Source of the DNA: Ensifer adhaerens
GTDB taxonomy: Bacteria > Pseudomonadota > Alphaproteobacteria > Rhizobiales > Rhizobiaceae
Reading direction: 5' to 3'
NCBI RefSeq assembly: GCF_028993555.1
Contig: NZ_CP118610.1
Coordinates: forward strand, 1,922,001 to 1,986,000
Length of the DNA: 64,000 nucleotides
Of this stretch, positions 60,204-64,000 are shown in pieces. The notes under the pieces are model-generated. The model saw only the letters and a list, made by a program, of their open reading frames with translations, ran no database searches and was not told the DNA's origin. Made by a program: the position numbers and the translations under genes. How positions within the stretch are numbered: position 1 is the stretch's first letter; each line of letters starts with the position of its first letter.

Positions 60204-62999
60204 TCAGCGGTCTGGGCTCGACCTGCGGCTGGCCGTCCGGCGCTTGCCCGCTTCCTCGAGATCGCGCTCCTCGTTAAGCGGTGCCGCGGACGTCTTCTTC
60301 TCCGAAACGTCAGCCTTGGCGGACGCTCTTGCCTCGGCCGACGTGGCACCCTTCGGTTCGCCAACTTGTTCCGGATGATGGCTCTCGATGCCCGTCTGGT
60401 CCTCGACCGGTACGTCCTCGATCTTGACCGGGAACGGGGCGCCGATGCCCTCGTCGCGGAAACGCTCGTAGATCGACACGCGCAGGTCGTTGCGCACGCC
60501 GCCGCCGGTGAGCACGTCAGCGACATAAATCCGGAGCTCGAAGGTCATGCGCTCGTCGCCAAAGGCGGTGAAGCCGACGGTCGGCGACGGGTTCTTCAGC
60601 ACCATCGGATGCGCGGCGGCAATCTCGGACAGCAGTTCCATGATCCGACGCGGCTCGCTGGCATAGGTAACGGTGACGGCGATTTCGGAGCGGCCGAGCT
60701 TGTTGCGATGCGTCCAGTTGCCGACCGAGGCGTTGATGAGCAGCGAGTTCGGCATCATGATCGACTGGTGCTGGAAGGTCTCGATCTCGGTTGCACGGAC
60801 CGAGATGCGCTTGACGAAACCTTCCGTCGTGCCACTGACGATCCAGTCGCCCACCTTGAACGGTCGCTCGACAAGCAGGATCAGGCCCGAGACGAAATTC
60901 GAGACGATGTTCTGCAGACCGAAACCGACGCCGAGTGAGAGGGCACCGGCGACGAGCGCGAGGTTGGACAAATCGATGCCCGCCGCCGACAGGCCGATGA
61001 GGCCCGCAAGGCCGACGCCGGTATAGCCGATGCCGGTGCGGATCGAGTTGCGCACGCCGGCATCGACGCGGCTGCGCGCCATGATGTTGCCGTCGATCCA
61101 GCGCTGGACGAAGCGGGTGACGACATAGCCGAGCGCAAAGAACAGGATGCCCGCGAGAATGCCGACGAGTGAAATGGTGATCGAGCCGATCCGGATCTCG
61201 GTCACCATCCGGTAAGCCCAGGACTCGATGTCGGCGACCTGGAAGCCCCACTGCAAGAGGATCAGCGGGATGAAGACCATCACGACCAGCGCATAGATGC
61301 TGAGGCCCGCGGCAAGACCGATCTGGTCGAGCGCCACCTGTTCCAGATTGTAGCGCCGCTCGAGATAGCGCCCGGCGGCCGTCTCGGCGAACGCACCCTG
61401 CTTGGCAACGGCTCGGCCGGTGAGAATCCCGATGTACATCGTCACCACGATCGCGCCGGTGATGATGATCTGCGTGGCGATGAAGCGCGCGAGACCGACA
61501 TAGCCGGAAACGGCTGCGATGATCAGCAGGGCGCCGGTCGCAAGCAGCGCGAAGGACACCACCCGCGGCCAGGCATGGCCATGAGCATCGAAGGACTCGT
61601 CCTTCCTGAGTGTCGGCTTGATCCAGGCCGACGCCATGATGATGAGGCCGATGACGATGGAGGCGATGTAGCTCTTGACGACGGTGAGGACCACCGGCGA
61701 GCCGAGCGCCTCGCTGACGCCGCCGAACAGGTAGTCAAGACCGTTGACCAGCGCCATGGCGAAGATCGCGATCATCAGCATCCTGGCGCCGCGATCGGAA
61801 ACCCTGACGAGCCGCCAGCGCGCATCGCGCGGCGACAATACCGCCTGGGCGAGCCTCGTCACGAAGAACACCACAACGGCCACCCCGAGCGTGATGGCAA
61901 TGATCGGTGCGATGTCGGAGCGCAGCACGTTGAAGCCACGCAGGAACAGGAAGCTTGAAATCGCAAAGGCCGCCGAGGCGATCGTCGGGATCAGCGTCGA
62001 CCAGAAGGCAACCGAGAGCCGCCGGAAATAGCTCGGCTCCTCATCGGTAATGTCATGCTCGATCAGCGGGCGAAACAGCCTGCGGCTGCCGGAAAGGAAC
62101 ACGAGCGCCGCCAGCAGCGACAGGAACAGCGCCGTCAGGAGCGGCACGCGCTTGTAGTTCCAGGCAAAGCTCAGCCAGCTGCCGACACTGCGCGAAAGCA
62201 CGCGGGTTTCGTCCGCCGTCGCCGTCAGCGCGTCGTCGAACATGCCGGTCGAGACTTCGGTGTTCTTCAAGAGCGTGTTGGAAAACAGCGCGCGCCTTGT
62301 CGCGGTAATGGTGTTGGAAAGCTTCGTCGCCTGGATCGAGAGACCCTCGGCCTCGCCGGTCAGCGCATTGATGGCGCCGCGCTCGGCCATCAGTCGTTTG
62401 CGCTCGGCCGTTACAATGTCGGCCTCGGGCGGCTGCCCCTCGGCGGGCGGATCGCCAAGTTCGGTGAGGCGCGCCTTGATTTCGTCGAGGCGCGGACGGG
62501 TCGAAACCGAAACGCCGATGATCTGCTTGGCGAGTGCATCGACCTGAACCTTGAGGTCGGCAAGCACGATGTCGTCGTCCTTCGCCTTTTCGACGCGGTC
62601 GGTCAGCCCTTTCAGTTCTTCGCCAGCCTTGGCAAGCTGCTCGGCCGCCTGGCTCTGCGCCGGCGGTGTGGCATCCGCCGGCACTGCCTCTTCAGCCGGC
62701 GGTGTTGCCGTCTGCGCCGGCTGAGCCGCCGTCGCGGCTGGCTGGGTACCAGCGGCTGGTGTCGCACCGTTGCCAGCGGGCTGCGCACCACCCTCAGCGG
62801 GTGCCGCTGCCTTGCCGGCCGGTTGCGTTGCGGTCTGGCCCGATTGAGCCGGTTGCGCCTTCTGCGTCGGCTCGGCTGCGTTCTGAGTTGTGGCTTGTGC
62901 CGGTTGCGTTGCCTTTTGCGCCATGACCGGACCGGCGGCGGCGAGCGCCAGCAGGCAGACGAGAATGGCAGGCAATTTTCCGACAGAACGCAATTTCAT
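60204..62999 (-). CDS. Large MscS-family mechanosensitive channel with DUF3772 region
   Basis: A 931-residue protein. Signal peptide MKLRSVGKLPAILVCLLALA, then a long Ala/Gln/Pro/Thr-rich disordered stretch (about 28-115), a helical periplasmic region of DUF3772 type (about 120-260), about ten membrane helices, and the MscS core with the pore helix and GLQNIVSNFVSGLILLVERP near residue 690. Then comes the beta domain (VGDWIVSGTTEGFVKRISVR, then RATEIETFQHQSIMMPNSLL). The C-terminus is polar and charged. It releases osmolytes under hypo-osmotic shock and may sense periplasmic signals. A single gene. Confidence 0.92.
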   Translation of the reverse strand: MKLRSVGKLPAILVCLLALAAAGPVMAQKATQPAQATTQNAAEPTQKAQPAQSGQTATQPAGKAAAPAEGGAQPAGNGATPAAGTQPAATAAQPAQTATPPAEEAVPADATPPAQSQAAEQLAKAGEELKGLTDRVEKAKDDDIVLADLKVQVDALAKQIIGVSVSTRPRLDEIKARLTELGDPPAEGQPPEADIVTAERKRLMAERGAINALTGEAEGLSIQATKLSNTITATRRALFSNTLLKNTEVSTGMFDDALTATADETRVLSRSVGSWLSFAWNYKRVPLLTALFLSLLAALVFLSGSRRLFRPLIEHDITDEEPSYFRRLSVAFWSTLIPTIASAAFAISSFLFLRGFNVLRSDIAPIIAITLGVAVVVFFVTRLAQAVLSPRDARWRLVRVSDRGARMLMIAIFAMALVNGLDYLFGGVSEALGSPVVLTVVKSYIASIVIGLIIMASAWIKPTLRKDESFDAHGHAWPRVVSFALLATGALLIIAAVSGYVGLARFIATQIIITGAIVVTMYIGILTGRAVAKQGAFAETAAGRYLERRYNLEQVALDQIGLAAGLSIYALVVMVFIPLILLQWGFQVADIESWAYRMVTEIRIGSITISLVGILAGILFFALGYVVTRFVQRWIDGNIMARSRVDAGVRNSIRTGIGYTGVGLAGLIGLSAAGIDLSNLALVAGALSLGVGFGLQNIVSNFVSGLILLVERPFKVGDWIVSGTTEGFVKRISVRATEIETFQHQSIMMPNSLLINASVGNWTHRNKLGRSEIAVTVTYASEPRRIMELLSEIAAAHPMVLKNPSPTVGFTAFGDERMTFELRIYVADVLTGGGVRNDLRVSIYERFRDEGIGAPFPVKIEDVPVEDQTGIESHHPEQVGEPKGATSAEARASAKADVSEKKTSAAPLNEERDLEEAGKRRTASRRSSPDR

Positions 63000-63125
63000 G
63001 ATCCTTGCAGGTTGAGACCGTGGTGCGGAATCGCGTCAGCGGTCGTCACAATGCGATGTGAATACGAAAGACGGCGGAAAGATGCAAAACAGGCCGCAAA
63101 TTAGCTTCCAATGCCGGATTTTTCG

Positions 63126-63686
63126 TCAGAAACCGGCTCCGGGCTGTGCCAGATAGGCAAGCTCGGCGTCCGTCGAGACGCGCGCCAGGAACGCATTTCG
63201 ATGCGGGAAGCGGCCGAACTCTTCAATCACCTCGCGGTGGCGGATGGCATAGTTGAGATAGTCGGCATCGCCGAGTTCGGTAAAAAGCTTCACCGACATG
63301 GTCTGGTCGGTCAGGTTTTCCGAATGCTCGAACGGCAGATAGACGAAGGCCCGCGCTTCACGCCTGATCGCCATATCGGCGCCAATGCCGACGGCGAGCT
63401 TCGCCTCGTGCAGCGCCAGGCAATCGGTCGCAAACGCAAGCGGCGTGCCGCGATACATGTTGCGCGGCATCTGGTCGAGCAGGATGATCGCCGCCAGCCG
63501 GTTCTCAGGCGTTGCGCGCCAGATCTCGCTGACCCCACGGGCAAGCGTCAGGTGCGACGCCTGGAAACGCCGAATGCAGGCCTGATCCAGTTCGTGGCTC
63601 ATCGTGAACCAGTCATCATAGGTGAGCTCGCCGAACCAGAAGTTCAAAACGTCGTCCGGCGTGCAGATTTCAACTTCGCTCATCAT
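63126..63686 (-). CDS. DUF924 family protein
   Basis: A 186-residue helical protein: DVLNFWFGELTYDDWFTMSH near residue 10, NRLAAIILLDQMPRNMYRGT near 60, and ALHEAKLAVGIGADMAIRRE near 92, with FVYLPFEHSENLTDQTMSVK near 112. This matches DUF924, a widespread family of unknown function. Adjacent ATGs at 63686 and 63683 are both possible. Confidence 0.88.
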   Translation of the reverse strand: MMSEVEICTPDDVLNFWFGELTYDDWFTMSHELDQACIRRFQASHLTLARGVSEIWRATPENRLAAIILLDQMPRNMYRGTPLAFATDCLALHEAKLAVGIGADMAIRREARAFVYLPFEHSENLTDQTMSVKLFTELGDADYLNYAIRHREVIEEFGRFPHRNAFLARVSTDAELAYLAQPGAGF

Positions 63687-63756
63687 GTGGTCCCTCGTGC
63701 CGCTCTTCCGCCGGTCCTGCCCCCTTTCGAGGCCTGATCGGCAGCCATGCATGCGC

Positions 63757-63858
63757 TACAGCGCCGCGCGTCCTATCAGACGCGCAAAGGTCGCTGTAGC
63801 ACTTTGAATTGCTGCATGTTTTGTCCTTCAATCGGCTACCATCAAAGGAAACATGCAG
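63757..63858 (+). repeat. Double-hairpin intergenic repeat, copy 2
   Basis: Matches 21638-21740. Hairpin 1 has GCGCGTC/GACGCGC within CAGCG/CGCTG; hairpin 2 has CTGCATGTTT/AAACATGCAG ending at 63858. This copy lies between the DUF924 and FecCD genes, both leftward, and does not precede a rightward gene, so it is probably a dispersed element and not a dedicated leader. Confidence 0.78.
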
Positions 63859-63914
63859 TAAGACATAGGCGCGGGCCGGCCCATGTCCATGCATGCCCGA
63901 TGTCGATACACGCC

Positions 63915-64000
63915 TTACGCGCGCCGCGTGAGGATGGCAACAAAGGCGATGCCGCCGACAATGCCGGTGACGACGCCGATCGGCATGTCCTCCGGTGCCA
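63915..64000 (-). CDS. FecCD-family ABC transporter permease, C-terminal end (runs off the right edge)
   Basis: Only the last 28 codons are present: PEDMPIGVVTGIVGGIAFVA followed by ILTRRA and a TAA stop. The P-x-x-M/L-P-I-G-V-V-T motif and the last hydrophobic helix are typical of the C-terminus of iron-siderophore, hemin or B12 permeases (FecCD/BtuC). The metal complex cannot be told from this piece. Confidence 0.7.
   Translation of the reverse strand, partial: APEDMPIGVVTGIVGGIAFVAILTRRA

Noticed and set aside
62055..63104. 349-codon plus-strand frame opposite the MscS channel gene
   Set aside because: Antisense shadow of the channel's helices and its Ala/Gln-rich N-terminus.

Overview
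The window looks like a chromosomal segment of an alphaproteobacterium of the Rhizobiaceae, most likely close to Sinorhizobium/Ensifer. GC is high. There is a BA14K-domain protein, a close homologue of the Mesorhizobium loti cyclic-nucleotide-gated K+ channel, DUF1127 small proteins, a betaine-homocysteine methyltransferase gene like the Sinorhizobium bmt locus, and intergenic palindromic repeats of rhizobial type. I ran no search, so the genus is an inference. I saw no rRNA, tRNA, CRISPR array or intact insertion sequence.

Layout. 1-12.4 kb: the end of a D,D-carboxypeptidase gene, an O-antigen ligase-like protein, bmt behind a 28-bp palindrome, an acyltransferase/SGNH protein, an aminotransferase with a YheO/DauR-like regulator, an ECF sigma factor overlapping a membrane-anchored von Willebrand A protein, and two envelope proteins. 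12.6-17.1 kb and 21.7-27.5 kb: two blocks of one corrinoid-dependent methyl-transfer system. Block 1 has a double [4Fe-4S] protein, a non-pyrrolysine MttB-type methyltransferase, divergent from a B12-binding corrinoid protein, and DUF1638. Block 2 has a 'virulence factor' family protein, a MetV-like Fe-S protein, MetF, a methyltetrahydrofolate:corrinoid methyltransferase, a small protein and a RamA-like ferredoxin/ASKHA reactivase. Between the blocks lie a broken dmeF next to an intact dmeR, a ProC-like reductase and a formyltransferase-family gene.

27.5-45 kb: small hypotheticals, a polar amino-acid ABC transporter with an M20 amidohydrolase and a divergent GntR regulator (separated by four 20-bp tandem repeats), a sulfatase flanked by a complete and a broken copy of a CCC1-like gene, a LysR regulator, DUF1127-type genes and a GlxA/AraC regulator. 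45-64 kb: VOC and DUF805 proteins, a diguanylate cyclase and a two-receiver regulator, a cAMP-gated K+ channel homologue, a tandem DUF1254 pair, a class III adenylate cyclase, a metal-dependent hydrolase, a secreted caspase-like protein, a large MscS-type channel, a DUF924 protein and the end of a FecCD permease gene.

How the genes may work together. The most notable content is the corrinoid system. By family knowledge, MttB would take a methyl group from a quaternary or tertiary amine (betaine-like), the corrinoid protein would carry it, the pterin-domain methyltransferase would move it to tetrahydrofolate, and MetF with the MetV-like protein would oxidise it. The ASKHA protein would re-reduce inactive cobalamin. 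Such systems are best known from anaerobes; here one lies in what appears to be an aerobic alphaproteobacterium, beside several partners of unknown function. The two blocks share a 33-34 bp upstream element, which suggests one regulator. Bmt, and a GlxA-family regulator of the kind that controls betaine catabolism, lie elsewhere in the window and may belong to the same methyl economy.
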